NCBI RefSeq assembly: GCF_014212125.1
Contig: NZ_JACJVP010000044.1
Location: 97,808 to 161,807, forward strand
Reading direction: 5' to 3'
Length of the DNA: 64,000 nt
Source of the DNA: Cohnella nanjingensis
GTDB lineage: Bacteria > Bacillota > Bacilli > Paenibacillales > Paenibacillaceae
Shown: piece by piece, positions 43,274 to 51,035 of the stretch
How positions within the stretch are numbered: position 1 is the first letter of the stretch
Layout of the letters: every line of letters begins with the position of its first letter
Position numbers and translations under genes: made by a program
Notes under the pieces: model-generated
Seen by the model: only the letters and a program-made list of their open reading frames with translations
Told to the model about the DNA's origin: nothing
Databases searched by the model: none

Positions 43274-43507
43274 TTATTCCCCTAGCCAATAAAAGAGCTT
43301 CAGCCGGTCTCCGGGCGTGACTGTGCCGCTCTCCGCGTCTCCCGCCTGGAACACTTTGGTCGCGCGTCCTTCCGGTACTTTATAAGGATCGATCGGCGTC
43401 ATGATCGTCTGCATCCATCCGTACAAATGATGCACCAGCACCGTCAGCACGATAAAAAGGAGCGTAAACTGCAGACGCTCCCACCATTTCTGGAGAGGTT
43501 CGTTCAC
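43274..43507 (-). CDS. yqzK: YqzK-like DUF4227 membrane protein
   Basis: A 77-residue protein with one membrane segment (about residues 13-33, LQFTLLFIVLTVLVHHLYGW) and a short outside domain ending GDRLKLFYWLGE. Function unknown. Small proteins of this layout sit next to xerD and fur in Bacilli. It starts at a GTG (43507) with GGAGG upstream. In B. subtilis it is adjacent to fur; here the gpx-ohrR-gpx block lies between. Confidence 0.78.
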   Translation of the reverse strand: MNEPLQKWWERLQFTLLFIVLTVLVHHLYGWMQTIMTPIDPYKVPEGRATKVFQAGDAESGTVTPGDRLKLFYWLGE

Positions 43508-43860
43508 CTGGCTCCGCCTCCTCCGGTCTTGTCCTTATTACAACCGTATGTAAACGCGAGAAGGTTCATGCCATGCGCGCCGGGACGCCCGGCCCGCATT
43601 GGCGACCACCCCTCGTCCTGCGCGCGTCCATGCGTTTCCCGGAGAGCGACGACTCGTCATTCCGGCGCGCCTCACGGACAAAAAGTAGGGAATTCGAGCT
43701 TAACGGCAGCAGGTCGCTCCGTCGCCTTGTCACCTTAGGCGTCATTAAGGCCGCCTCGGAACGGCGCTTCCCGCACCCCCGCTCCCTCCGCAAACGCAGC
43801 AAAGCCAACCGCCTCCGCACGCGGACGGAGACGGTTGGCTTGCGGTGCGGTCGCCGAAGA
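43508..43860. other. Intergenic region between gpx and yqzK
   Basis: About 350 bp with a terminator-like stem near the gpx end (43799-43841). In the rest I see no gene, operator or clear promoter; the ORFs through it are shadows. Confidence 0.5.
43799..43841 (-). terminator. Terminator-like stem after gpx
   Basis: Arms aagccaaccgcctccg (43802-43817) and cggagacggttggctt (43826-43841), one mismatch pair, lie 20 nt past the gpx stop. The following T-run is weak. Confidence 0.6.
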
Positions 43861-44406
43861 TTAGAGCAGCGCTTCGATCCGGGAAGCCATGGACGCGGGA
43901 TCGACGGTCGATTCGAAGCGGTCGACGACCCGGCCTTCGCGGTCGACGAGGAACTTGGTGAAGTTCCATTTGATTCCGTTGCCCACATAGTACTCGGGCA
44001 GCTTCTCCTGCAGGAACGACTGCATCTTTGCGCCGCCCGGCGTCGCGGTGTCGAAGCCTTCGAACGGCGCTTCCTCGGTCAGATATTGGAACAGCGGCGC
44101 CGCTTCCGGTCCGCGGACGAGCGTCTTCTCGAACAAAGGGAACGTAACGCCGTAGTTGATCTTGCAGAATTCCTCCACTTCGGCCTCGCTGCCCGGCTCC
44201 TGGCCGCCGAACTGATCGCACGGGAAGCCAAGGATTTCCAGGCCTTGATCCCGGTACTGCTGGTACAGCGCTTCGAGGCCTTCGTATTGCGGCGTGAAGC
44301 CGCACTTGCTGGCGGTGTTCACGATAACGAGCGCTTTGCCTTCATAGGCGGACAAGCCAACGGTTTCGCCCTTGATCGTGCGGGCGGAATATTCATATAC
44401 GGACAT
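43861..44406 (-). CDS. Glutathione peroxidase-family peroxidase (long form)
   Basis: Thiol peroxidase of the GPX fold, likely thioredoxin-dependent. The 181-residue protein has peroxidatic Cys35 (TASKCGFTPQ), a GFPCDQFGGQEPG loop, Cys81 (FCKINYG) in the position of the resolving Cys in two-cysteine GPX enzymes, and the active-site WNFTKF. It is longer than its neighbour at 45057 by an insert near EGFDTATPGG. It follows the OhrR-type regulator by 30 nt, so it is probably cotranscribed with and controlled by it. Confidence 0.9.
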   Translation of the reverse strand: MSVYEYSARTIKGETVGLSAYEGKALVIVNTASKCGFTPQYEGLEALYQQYRDQGLEILGFPCDQFGGQEPGSEAEVEEFCKINYGVTFPLFEKTLVRGPEAAPLFQYLTEEAPFEGFDTATPGGAKMQSFLQEKLPEYYVGNGIKWNFTKFLVDREGRVVDRFESTVDPASMASRIEALL

Positions 44407-44436
44407 AGGTTTACTCCTCCTTGGGATGCTTTTATT

Positions 44437-44901
44437 TCAATCCGGCGTCGTTTCTGCAACGGCCGCGACCGGGTGGATGGCGCGCATAAGCTCCGTCATC
44501 TGAACCCGAACCTTCATAAGCTCGCTCGCGGGCATGCCCGCTTGACAGAACACTTTCTCGGGCACGTCATAGGCGCGTTCCTTCAGCGCCCGGCCCGCGT
44601 CCGTCAACTCGATCAGCAGTTGACGCTCGTCGCTGCGGTCGCGGATCCGGGAGACGAAGCCTTGCGTCTCCAGCTTCTTCAGCAGCGGCGTCAACGTCCC
44701 GGAATCGAGATAGAGCCGCTCGCCGAGCTCCTTCACAGATACGCGGTCCCGTTCCCAGAGCGCGAGCATCGTAATGTACTGGGTATAGGTCAGACCGAGT
44801 TCCTTCAGCACGGGATGGTACAGCTTCGTGATCTCCTTCGCGCAGGCATAGATCGCGAAGCAGGTCTGATTCTCCAGCTTGAGCGATTCGTCTCTCTCCA
44901 T
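44437..44901 (-). CDS. OhrR-like MarR-family peroxide regulator
   Basis: MarR-type repressor of 154 residues that in the OhrR group loses DNA binding when a cysteine is oxidised by organic peroxide. The N-terminus LENQTCFAIYACAKEITKLY carries the sensor Cys (Cys14) in the OhrR position. Cys20 and Cys119 are candidate partners for a two-cysteine mechanism. The winged helix is SVKELGERLYLDSGTLTPLL with wing DRSDERQLLIELT. Two GPX-type peroxidases flank it instead of the usual ohr gene. OhrR-type palindromes occupy the divergent promoter region. Confidence 0.88.
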   Translation of the reverse strand: MERDESLKLENQTCFAIYACAKEITKLYHPVLKELGLTYTQYITMLALWERDRVSVKELGERLYLDSGTLTPLLKKLETQGFVSRIRDRSDERQLLIELTDAGRALKERAYDVPEKVFCQAGMPASELMKVRVQMTELMRAIHPVAAVAETTPD

Positions 44902-44992
44902 CGATCAGCCTCCTTTCGGCCGAGCCGTAATCAAATTGCACGCAATTGAATCAAATGCAATTCTAATAGACGCCGACGCCGATGTCAACCGC

Positions 44993-45021
44993 TTGACGCC
45001 TTCAATTGAATTGCATACAAT
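44993..45021 (+). promoter_or_regulatory. Promoter of the short-form peroxidase gene
   Basis: TTGACG (44993-44998) and TACAAT (45016-45021) are 17 bp apart. The -10 and the spacer overlap two OhrR-like palindromes. Confidence 0.72.
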
Positions 45022-45028
45022 TAAATTG
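45003..45028. promoter_or_regulatory. OhrR-type operators
   Basis: Two 11-bp palindromes, CAATTGAATTG (45003-45013) and CAATTAAATTG (45018-45028), overlap the promoter. A related half-site occurs at 44943-44953. The AT-rich CAATTnAATTG form resembles known OhrR sites, so repression of both directions is likely. Confidence 0.7.
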
Positions 45029-45056
45029 CGATCAATCACGCGAGGAGGAGATCCGG

Positions 45057-45533
45057 ATGTCGATCTATGAGATGGAAGTCACCACGAATCGCGGAGAACG
45101 CCGCCAGCTGTCCGAATATAAAGGCAAAGTGCTGCTTGTCGTCAACACGGCGACGAAGTGCGGCTTCGCGCCGCAATTCAAGGGGCTGCAGCGCCTATAC
45201 GAGACCTACGGCGACCAAGGCTTCGTCGTCCTAGGGTTCCCTAGCAATCAATTCGCCAACCAGGAGCCCGGCGACGACGCGCAGATCGCCGAAGCTTGCG
45301 AGCTGAACCACGGCGTCTCCTTCCCCCTGCATGCGAAGATCGACGTGAAGGGACCCGATGCGGACCCGCTCTTCGTCTATTTAACGCGCGAAGCGCCGGG
45401 CTTCCTCGGCTCGCGGAACATCAAGTGGAACTTCACCAAGTTCCTGATCGACCGCCGGGGCCGGGTCGTCAAGCGCTTCGCGCCTACCGTGACCCCGGAG
45501 AAGATCGAGAGCCGCGTGCGCGCCTTGCTCTAA
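45057..45533 (+). CDS. Glutathione peroxidase-family peroxidase (short form)
   Basis: A 158-residue GPX-fold thiol peroxidase: peroxidatic Cys35 (TATKCGFAPQ), GFPSNQFANQEPG (Ser where the neighbour has Cys), putative resolving Cys81 (ACELNHG) and IKWNFTKF. Divergent from the OhrR-like regulator with operator palindromes in its promoter, so peroxide-inducible expression is likely. The ATG at 45057 has GAGGAGGAG at 6 nt; a start at 45006 would overlap the -10 and operators. Confidence 0.9.
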   Translation: MSIYEMEVTTNRGERRQLSEYKGKVLLVVNTATKCGFAPQFKGLQRLYETYGDQGFVVLGFPSNQFANQEPGDDAQIAEACELNHGVSFPLHAKIDVKGPDADPLFVYLTREAPGFLGSRNIKWNFTKFLIDRRGRVVKRFAPTVTPEKIESRVRALL

Positions 45534-45697
45534 TAGACGGGAAGCCGTTCCTCCGCCCGTCCTTGCAAAGGGCCATATAGAGATGCACGCCGTCATAGGA
45601 CGGCCGTTGGACGCCGGTGCGTCGGGCACGGTTGCCGACCGGCCGGGCGCAACGAGCCATCGGGAAAGCTCCATTCGCCCGGCCGCTACGCATGACA

Positions 45698-45747
45698 GAA
45701 GGATGCCATTCCTGCGCGGTATCGCGCGGGAATGGCATCCTTCGTCT
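45698..45747. terminator. Bidirectional terminator between gpx and fur
   Basis: A 15-bp perfect stem, gaaggatgccattcc (45698-45712) and ggaatggcatccttc (45729-45743), lies between convergent genes. Confidence 0.78.
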
Positions 45748-45753
45748 TGTCAT

Positions 45754-46242
45754 TTATGTGACGGAGGAGGACGCAGTCGGATCCGATGCGTTGGCTGCCT
45801 CCGCTTTGGCTTTGCACTTGGCGCAAATGCCTTGGAAGTCGAGTCGGTGATCGAGTACCGTGAAGCCGTACTCGCGCTCGAGGCGCTCCTCCAGCGGCGT
45901 CAGCCAGTCCTCCATAATCTCGGACATGGTGCCGCACTGGACGCAGATCAAATGGTGATGGTGATGCTTGTTCGTATCCGTACGCAAGTCGTAACGGGCT
46001 ACCCCATCGCCGAAGTTCAATTTCTCGACGATATGCATCTCGCTCAGCAGCTCCAAGGTGCGGTACACGGTCGCAAGCCCGATCTCGGGCGCGATGTCCT
46101 TCACGAGCATGAAGACGTCTTCCGCGCTCAGATGGTCCTCCTCGTTCTCTAGAAGCACTCGGACCGTCGCTTCGCGCTGCGGGGTCAGCTTGTAGCCCTG
46201 GGACTGCAGTTGCTGTTTCACTTTTTCAATGCGGGCTTCCAT
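45754..46242 (-). CDS. fur: Ferric uptake regulator Fur
   Basis: Iron-dependent repressor. The 162-residue protein has a winged-helix N-terminus (LTPQREATVRVLLENEEDHL), the DNA-recognition helix region GLATVYRTLELLSEMHIV, a histidine-rich metal site (NKHHHHHLICVQCG), and structural zinc pairs CVQC and CAKC. Synteny with spoIIM and xerD identifies it as Fur rather than PerR or Zur, though specificity among Fur proteins is hard to judge by eye. The ATG at 46242 has GGGGGGAG upstream; 46281 would add residues over the promoter. Confidence 0.9.
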   Translation of the reverse strand: MEARIEKVKQQLQSQGYKLTPQREATVRVLLENEEDHLSAEDVFMLVKDIAPEIGLATVYRTLELLSEMHIVEKLNFGDGVARYDLRTDTNKHHHHHLICVQCGTMSEIMEDWLTPLEERLEREYGFTVLDHRLDFQGICAKCKAKAEAANASDPTASSSVT

Positions 46243-46279
46243 AGTCTCCCCCCTCCGGCCGAACGGCGCACTTGATTTC

Positions 46280-46309
46280 ATTATAGGGGGAGGCCCTTTA
46301 AGAAGTCAA
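46280..46309 (-). promoter_or_regulatory. Sigma-A-type promoter of fur
   Basis: On the minus strand TTGACT (46309-46304) and TATAAT (46285-46280) are 18 bp apart, about 38 bp before the fur start. Confidence 0.75.
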
Positions 46310-46328
46310 ACCCTCTCGTCGAAGCTTG

Positions 46329-46988
46329 CTAGAATCTAGCAAATATCGCGGACCATTCCGCCTGCGCGGCGATGCCCGACACCCGCTCCAACAGCAAAGG
46401 AGACACATAAGCTTCGAATAATGCGGCGCAGGACACGAGCGCCAGCATCATGGCCGCGACGGCCGTGTGCGCGACGAAGGGGGGCATCAGCTGCCCTTTC
46501 TTGCGGAACAGCCGCTCCCGGGCGACGAACGAAGCGAATCGCGCGGCGGAGACGCTGGCCATCACGAACGCCGGGACGACGAGCAGATTTTGCGGCGCCA
46601 CGGCCGCAAGCGCGACCAGCACGCCTTTCCAAGCCAAATGCCGCACGATCAGACCGACCGCGAACCCGAGGAGCACGCCCTTCAGGAAATCGAGCACAAG
46701 GACGACCGGCAGGCCGATCACCGACAATCCCAGCAGCCAGATGAGCGCCAGCCACTTGGCGTACAGCAGGAAGCTGTCCCGGAACGCTTCGCCCGCATGG
46801 AGCTTGTCCGGCTGGCCGGCGCTCGTCAGATAGCGGCCCAGCTCGCCTGCCAAATCTTGCTGCTGTTCCAGCGTTAGGGCGTTCACCAACAGCGCGCCGA
46901 AGACGGCGCCGACGACCACGAGAACCCCGACGAAGACGTACAGATTGAGATTGTCGCGGGCCCCCAGGTTCCATGGGCGAATGTTCAC
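46329..46988 (-). CDS. spoIIM: Stage II sporulation protein M
   Basis: SpoIIM, with SpoIID and SpoIIP, drives septal peptidoglycan hydrolysis during engulfment in the mother cell. The 219-residue protein has about five membrane segments and the family stretch VVLVLDFLKGVLLGFAVGLI, then APQNLLVVPAFVMASVSA. It starts at a GTG (46988) with GGAGGG at 6 nt, giving VNIRPWNLG. Gene order spoIIM-fur matches B. subtilis. Confidence 0.92.
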   Translation of the reverse strand: MNIRPWNLGARDNLNLYVFVGVLVVVGAVFGALLVNALTLEQQQDLAGELGRYLTSAGQPDKLHAGEAFRDSFLLYAKWLALIWLLGLSVIGLPVVLVLDFLKGVLLGFAVGLIVRHLAWKGVLVALAAVAPQNLLVVPAFVMASVSAARFASFVARERLFRKKGQLMPPFVAHTAVAAMMLALVSCAALFEAYVSPLLLERVSGIAAQAEWSAIFARF

Positions 46989-47150
46989 GGCGTTCCCTCC
47001 TTGTCCCCTTTGCGCAACCATACGCTCGCGAATCCGAACCGATTCGTCTACGGCAGAAACGCGTTCCGCCCTTTTTCGGAAGGAACGAAACCCGTTTGGT
47101 CATACGGAATATTCAAGCTTCACGCCTATCCATTCCTGTATGTCCGCCGA

Positions 47151-47199
47151 TAAAAACGGATTGACCGCTTCCGAGAAGACGGCAAAGCCGTTTTTACTT
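47151..47199. repeat. Dispersed ~48-bp hairpin repeat, copy B
   Basis: taaaaacgg (47151-47159) and ccgttttta (47188-47196) are perfect arms; the interior matches copy A at 31145-31191. It lies about 81 nt past the endoQ stop, the same spacing as copy A from spoVAF. It is probably a terminator for endoQ. Nothing else is visible in 46989-47280. Confidence 0.65.
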
Positions 47200-47280
47200 G
47201 CCTATGTGTATGCGGGACAAGACCCGTTTATTCGCCTGCGGCCCCCGCAGCACGCGCCCGAAGCCCGCATTCGCCCGTCT

Positions 47281-48465
47281 CTATTCGCCGATCCGACCGT
47301 AAGCGCCGCCGCTCCCCGCCGTCATCCGCAGCCGTCCCTCCCGGGCGGCGACGATCGCGTCCGCCAGCTTCTCCCCGGCCGCCTCCGCCAGCCGCTCCCG
47401 TTCCGCGAGATGGAGGATCTCCATCTCGGTCCCGATCTCCGACAGCAGGCGCGCGCGCATCTTGGGCCCTACGCCCGGGAAAAAGGACAGCGGCACCTGA
47501 TGCCGGTAAACCGGCCGATGCGGCGGCCAGCAAGGCTCCGCCCGGTCCGCCAGCTGCTCGACGCGCCCGGCCACGCCGCGGACGAGACGGGCGCTCCCGC
47601 AGCCCGGACAGGCTTCCGCGTCTTGGCCGTCCGGCAGCGCGCGCCGGCAAGCCGTGCAGTAGGTGGTATGGTACTTCCCCAGCTTCGGATGCAAGCCGAG
47701 GTTGGCCGTCACCCGCCGCCCTTCCGCGCCCCGCAGCGCCATCGACAGCTCGTCGAAGGAAGGCTCCGCGAGCAGCAGCTCGTTGCATTCGCGGCCGATC
47801 ATGCCGGTCGAATGGGCGTCGGAGTTCGTCAGGAAGGCGAACCGGTCGAGCTCGGACAGCCGTCCGGCCATGGCGCTGTCCGCGCTCAGCCCCAGCTCGA
47901 TCGACGCTATGCCGTCCAGCTCCAGCCGGTCGGCGAGGCGGTCGGCCGAACAGCCGAGCAGCCCGCGATGCGGCGTGAAGACGTGAGCCGGCACCAGCAG
48001 GCCGCCCCGCGCAAGCAGTTCGTCCTGCAGCTCGCGGGCCGTTGCCGAGATCCGCTGCGAGCTGAGATTGACGTTCTTCATGCGCGGACGCATCCAGGCG
48101 GTCCATTCCCGCATCGCCGCCAGGGTGGGCAGATAGGCAAGCAGATGAAAGGGCCCGCCTCCCGGCTCCCGAACCTCGATCTCGCTGCCGGGCAGGATGA
48201 CGGTGCGCCGATAGCGGATCCCTCCGCCCGGCGCTTCCGACATCTCGCCTGCATCGAGCAGCCGGTCGATGTCGGCTTGAACGGCGGGCGAGTGACAGTC
48301 GATGACGCCGACCAAGGCGATGCCCTTGCGCGCCGAAGCCTCTTCCGCGATCGCCTGGAAGGTCAGTTGGCGGCTGGCGCTGATCTTCACCGGATCGCCC
48401 GCGCCGCTGCTGCCGATATGCACGTGCAGATCGGCAAAGAAGGGCCGCAGCCCCGGTTCCGGCAT
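47281..48465 (-). CDS. Endonuclease Q-like PHP-domain protein (YqxK family)
   Basis: EndoQ-type nucleases cut 5' of deaminated bases. The 394-residue protein has an N-terminal PHP metal domain (FFADLHVHIGSS, VIDCHSP, LLVPAHVFTPHRG, FLTNSDAHS). A zinc ribbon (CTACRRALPDGQDAEACPGC) and a C-terminal helix-hairpin-helix region (FFPGVGPKMRARLLSEIG) follow. This order matches the archaeal/bacterial EndoQ family; B. subtilis YqxK lies at the same locus. The ATG at 48465 follows the nudF stop by one base; the longer frame from 48531 overlaps nudF. Confidence 0.88.
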   Translation of the reverse strand: MPEPGLRPFFADLHVHIGSSGAGDPVKISASRQLTFQAIAEEASARKGIALVGVIDCHSPAVQADIDRLLDAGEMSEAPGGGIRYRRTVILPGSEIEVREPGGGPFHLLAYLPTLAAMREWTAWMRPRMKNVNLSSQRISATARELQDELLARGGLLVPAHVFTPHRGLLGCSADRLADRLELDGIASIELGLSADSAMAGRLSELDRFAFLTNSDAHSTGMIGRECNELLLAEPSFDELSMALRGAEGRRVTANLGLHPKLGKYHTTYCTACRRALPDGQDAEACPGCGSARLVRGVAGRVEQLADRAEPCWPPHRPVYRHQVPLSFFPGVGPKMRARLLSEIGTEMEILHLAERERLAEAAGEKLADAIVAAREGRLRMTAGSGGAYGRIGE

Positions 48466-48466
48466 C

Positions 48467-49033
48467 TTAGAGCTCACCCGACTGCCGGTATGCCCGCCAA
48501 AGATGGACCGCCAGCAGCGTCTTGGCGTCATAGATCCGCCCTTCGCGGATATAGGCGTCCGCCTGCTCCGGCGTGATCGCCTCGCAGGTAAGGAACTCTT
48601 CTTCGTCCAAGTGGACTTCGCCCTTCTCCAGGTCGTCGGCGAAGTACAGATGGATCAGCTCTTCCGCGAAGCCCGGCGAGGTGGAGAACGTCTGCAAGTG
48701 GCGGATGCTGCGGGCGCGATACCCGGTCTCCTCCTCCAGCTCGCGAACGGCCGCCTGCTCCGGCGCTTCCCCGGGGTCGAGCTTGCCGGCCGGAATCTCG
48801 ACCTGCACGCGCTCCAGCGCTTTGCGGAACTGCTCGACGACGAGCATCTTGCCGCCTACGAGCGCCAGCACCGCCACCGCGCCGGGATGGCGCACGATCT
48901 CGCGCGTGGCCGTCTCCCCGTTCGGCAGTCTCACCGTATCGACTTGCAGCGCGATCATTCGGCCTTCGAAGATGGGCTTCGTCTCGATCGTCGTCTCGTA
49001 AAAGGGATGGTTTTTGGATTGAACATCGTGCAT
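48467..49033 (-). CDS. nudF: ADP-ribose pyrophosphatase (Nudix)
   Basis: Hydrolyses ADP-ribose to AMP and ribose 5-phosphate. The 188-residue protein has the Nudix box GEAPEQAAVRELEEETGY within VEIPAGKLDPGEA, and the N-terminal beta domain typical of the dimeric ADPRase group (EGRMIALQVDTVRLPNGETA). GGGAGGAAA lies before the ATG. It is immediately followed by the endoQ gene, so the pair may serve DNA/nucleotide damage handling. Divergent from mciZ. Confidence 0.94.
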   Translation of the reverse strand: MHDVQSKNHPFYETTIETKPIFEGRMIALQVDTVRLPNGETATREIVRHPGAVAVLALVGGKMLVVEQFRKALERVQVEIPAGKLDPGEAPEQAAVRELEEETGYRARSIRHLQTFSTSPGFAEELIHLYFADDLEKGEVHLDEEEFLTCEAITPEQADAYIREGRIYDAKTLLAVHLWRAYRQSGEL

Positions 49034-49141
49034 GCGCGTTTCCTCCCGTCATGTTCTTGCCTTGAACCGCATAGGTACAAGATATAGGCTTGTCCGCTCG
49101 AATGCAAGCGACTCGCCCGACGAGGCGGAGGAGGAATGACG

Positions 49142-49315
49142 ATGTTGAAGCGATATGCGGCCGACAGCCGGATCCAATGGGTCGGCAAAGCCTGGGAGAT
49201 CAAGCAGGCGCTGCGCCAAGAGCGCCGGCGGGCAGGGGGAGACGCCCTTCTGGCCGACCTGCTTCCGAAGAGCCGCCAGGATGCGGCGCTTCAACGCGCC
49301 CGGCCCAATCCTTAA
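49142..49315 (+). CDS. mciZ: Cell-division inhibitor MciZ-like peptide
   Basis: MciZ is a sporulation peptide that binds FtsZ and blocks polymerisation in the mother cell. This 57-residue ORF reads MLKRYAADSRIQWVGKAWEI and then KQALRQERRRAGGD. The WVGKAWEIKQAL block matches B. subtilis MciZ (VGKAWEIRAKL), which is also encoded next to nudF. It is longer than the 40-residue B. subtilis peptide. The ATG at 49142 has GGAGGAGG at about 7 nt; an ATG two codons earlier is too close to it. The assignment is from memory of the B. subtilis sequence. Confidence 0.82.
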   Translation: MLKRYAADSRIQWVGKAWEIKQALRQERRRAGGDALLADLLPKSRQDAALQRARPNP

Positions 49316-49405
49316 CAAGCCGCGGTCGAAAACGCCGTCGGTGCAGGATGTCGTCCGTATCCGGACGGTATGCGGCCGTACTGTGCCGCCCCTTGCGCCG
49401 CTTCC

Positions 49406-50230
49406 TCAGCGGCCCCCGTGCCGCAAGCTGATGACGACGGCTTCCGGCGATGTCGGCTGCGCGCTGCCGCCCTTCGGCTCGATCGAGAACGCCAGCGCTT
49501 CCCACTTGGCCGGCAGGTTGTTGCGCGAGTAGAGATGCGCTTGCCGTTCATGGAATTCCAGCAAACCCAGGTTCTCGCGCCGGCCTTCGTATTCCGCCCA
49601 CGCCTGCACGTCCCGCTCGCGGGACGGGAGCATGCCCTGGATCAGCACGAACACCTCCCGCGTCCTGCCGTTCACCCATGCCGTTCCGTTCGCGTGCACC
49701 GGCACGATGTCCGCGCCGAGCCCGCCGGACGCGTCGTCGCCCCCGCCGTCCCATGCATAGGCGACCGTGTCCGGACGGCCCATCACCGCTACGCCCTGCG
49801 GCGCGAAGACTTGCGCGTACCGCACCGGGTCCGTGCCGTCCCCGCCTCCGGCCCGCAGCGCGGCTACGAGGAGGACGACGAAGGCGGCGAAGGCCGTCCC
49901 GGCGACGGCGAGTACCCGGGCCTTGCGTCGTCCTTCGCGTCTCGGCTCGCGGCGCTTCCCCCATCCCTGCAGCCGCACGCGCAGCCGCAGCGCCTCTCTC
50001 CGCCAGGCCGGCAGCGCCCTCGAAGCCTCCAGCGCCCTCGAAGCCTCCAGCGCCCCCGAAGCCACCAGCGCCTCCGCCGCCAACAGATCGCCCCATTGCG
50101 CCCATCGTTCGTAGCAGCAAGCGCATTCGGCGCGATGCAGCGCCAGCTCCCTCTCCTCTTCCTCCGACAGCCTGCCCAGGTGCCAGTCGATCCATCGTTC
50201 TTCGGCGATTCCCCGGATGCAATCAGCCAT
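49406..50230 (-). CDS. Anti-sigma factor (zinc-finger, RskA-like)
   Basis: A 274-residue single-pass membrane protein. The cytosolic N-terminus has an anti-sigma zinc-finger pattern (LALHRAECACCYERW, HxxxCxxC). A membrane helix follows near residues 108-126 (VAGTAFAAFVVLLVAAL), then an outside domain with VLIQGMLPSRERDVQAWAEY and EALAFSIEPKGG, as in the C-terminal domain of RskA. An internal six-residue repeat (ALEASR-type, near residues 55-72) reflects an 18-bp DNA repeat. It overlaps the ECF sigma gene by 8 nt and is its likely inhibitor. Confidence 0.88.
   Translation of the reverse strand: MADCIRGIAEERWIDWHLGRLSEEEERELALHRAECACCYERWAQWGDLLAAEALVASGALEASRALEASRALPAWRREALRLRVRLQGWGKRREPRREGRRKARVLAVAGTAFAAFVVLLVAALRAGGGDGTDPVRYAQVFAPQGVAVMGRPDTVAYAWDGGGDDASGGLGADIVPVHANGTAWVNGRTREVFVLIQGMLPSRERDVQAWAEYEGRRENLGLLEFHERQAHLYSRNNLPAKWEALAFSIEPKGGSAQPTSPEAVVISLRHGGR
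50013..50066. repeat. 18-bp tandem repeat inside the anti-sigma gene
   Basis: Two exact copies of agcgccctcgaagcctcc (50013-50030, 50031-50048) and one variant (50049-50066). In frame, it encodes about three ALEAS(R/G) units just before the membrane segment. Confidence 0.8.
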
Positions 50231-50828
50231 GGCGCTCGCCTCTGCTTTCTTCCTCCCAGCCCAGCCGGACGAGGACTTTGCGCAGGTGCGCCAATCCGTA
50301 GCGCATGCGGGACTTCACCGTGCCGAGCGGCACTTGCCAAGTCTCGGCCAGCTCGCGCAGCGTCCGAGACCCGAAGTAGGAAGCCGCCAGCACCTCTCTT
50401 TGCGTCACCGGCAGCTGCGCCAGCGCCTTGCGAAGCAGCTCGCCGTCCATCCGGGCGACGACGGCATCTTCGGGCAAGGCGGAGCCGTCCGCCTTCGCGG
50501 GCCAGTCCGCGGGCGCGATCCGATTGAAGACCGTCTTCTTCCGTTTGCGCAGCCGATCCAGACACCGGCTCTTCGTCTGCATGGCGAGCCAGGCCTCCAC
50601 CGATCCGCGCGCCGGATCGTAGCGTTCGGGATGCAAGATGACGCCGAGCAGCACGTCGTGGCAGACGTCCTCCGCTTCCATCCGGTCGCCGAGCAGTTGG
50701 CAGGCGATGGGGATGAGGAACGGCGTGATTCGAACGTAGAGCAGGTCGAACGCTTCGACCGAGCCCTGCCCGACGTCGGCGAGGCAGGAGACAAGATCGT
50801 CGGCTTGCAGGTTGCGGGCTGGAATCAT
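50223..50828 (-). CDS. ECF-type RNA polymerase sigma factor
   Basis: A 201-residue ECF sigma factor. Region 2 has QLLGDRMEAEDVCHDVLLGV and region 4 has LPVTQREVLAASYFGSRTLR, then ELAETWQVPLGTVKSRMRYG. The ATG at 50828 has GGAGGT at 9 nt; the 50879 reading adds unsupported residues. Its last codons overlap the anti-sigma start. It is divergent from a NEW3/ABC operon (51036-54238) that may be its regulon. No GAAC/CGTA-type promoter pair with normal spacing was found there. Confidence 0.92.
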   Translation of the reverse strand: MIPARNLQADDLVSCLADVGQGSVEAFDLLYVRITPFLIPIACQLLGDRMEAEDVCHDVLLGVILHPERYDPARGSVEAWLAMQTKSRCLDRLRKRKKTVFNRIAPADWPAKADGSALPEDAVVARMDGELLRKALAQLPVTQREVLAASYFGSRTLRELAETWQVPLGTVKSRMRYGLAHLRKVLVRLGWEEESRGERHG

Positions 50829-51035
50829 CTTTTTCGTACCTCCGTATGCGATCGAACGCTTCTCCTTTTTACATAGCAAATTCCGCCTCGTTTGAGAATG
50901 TCTCCGGACCCGAATTTAAGTTCCTTTAAGCTTCCTTTAAGCGTTTTTTTATCTCCGGACGGCCGCCGAACCTAAATCCGCGAAAGCCCCTGATGCGTAA
51001 TCCGGTTGAAAAAATCAAAGGAGGGTTCTTGTTCC

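Noticed and set aside
50880..51035. ECF-type autoregulated promoter (GAACC ... CGTA)
   Set aside because: The two boxes are about 23 bp apart, too far for known ECF promoters (about 16-17 bp).
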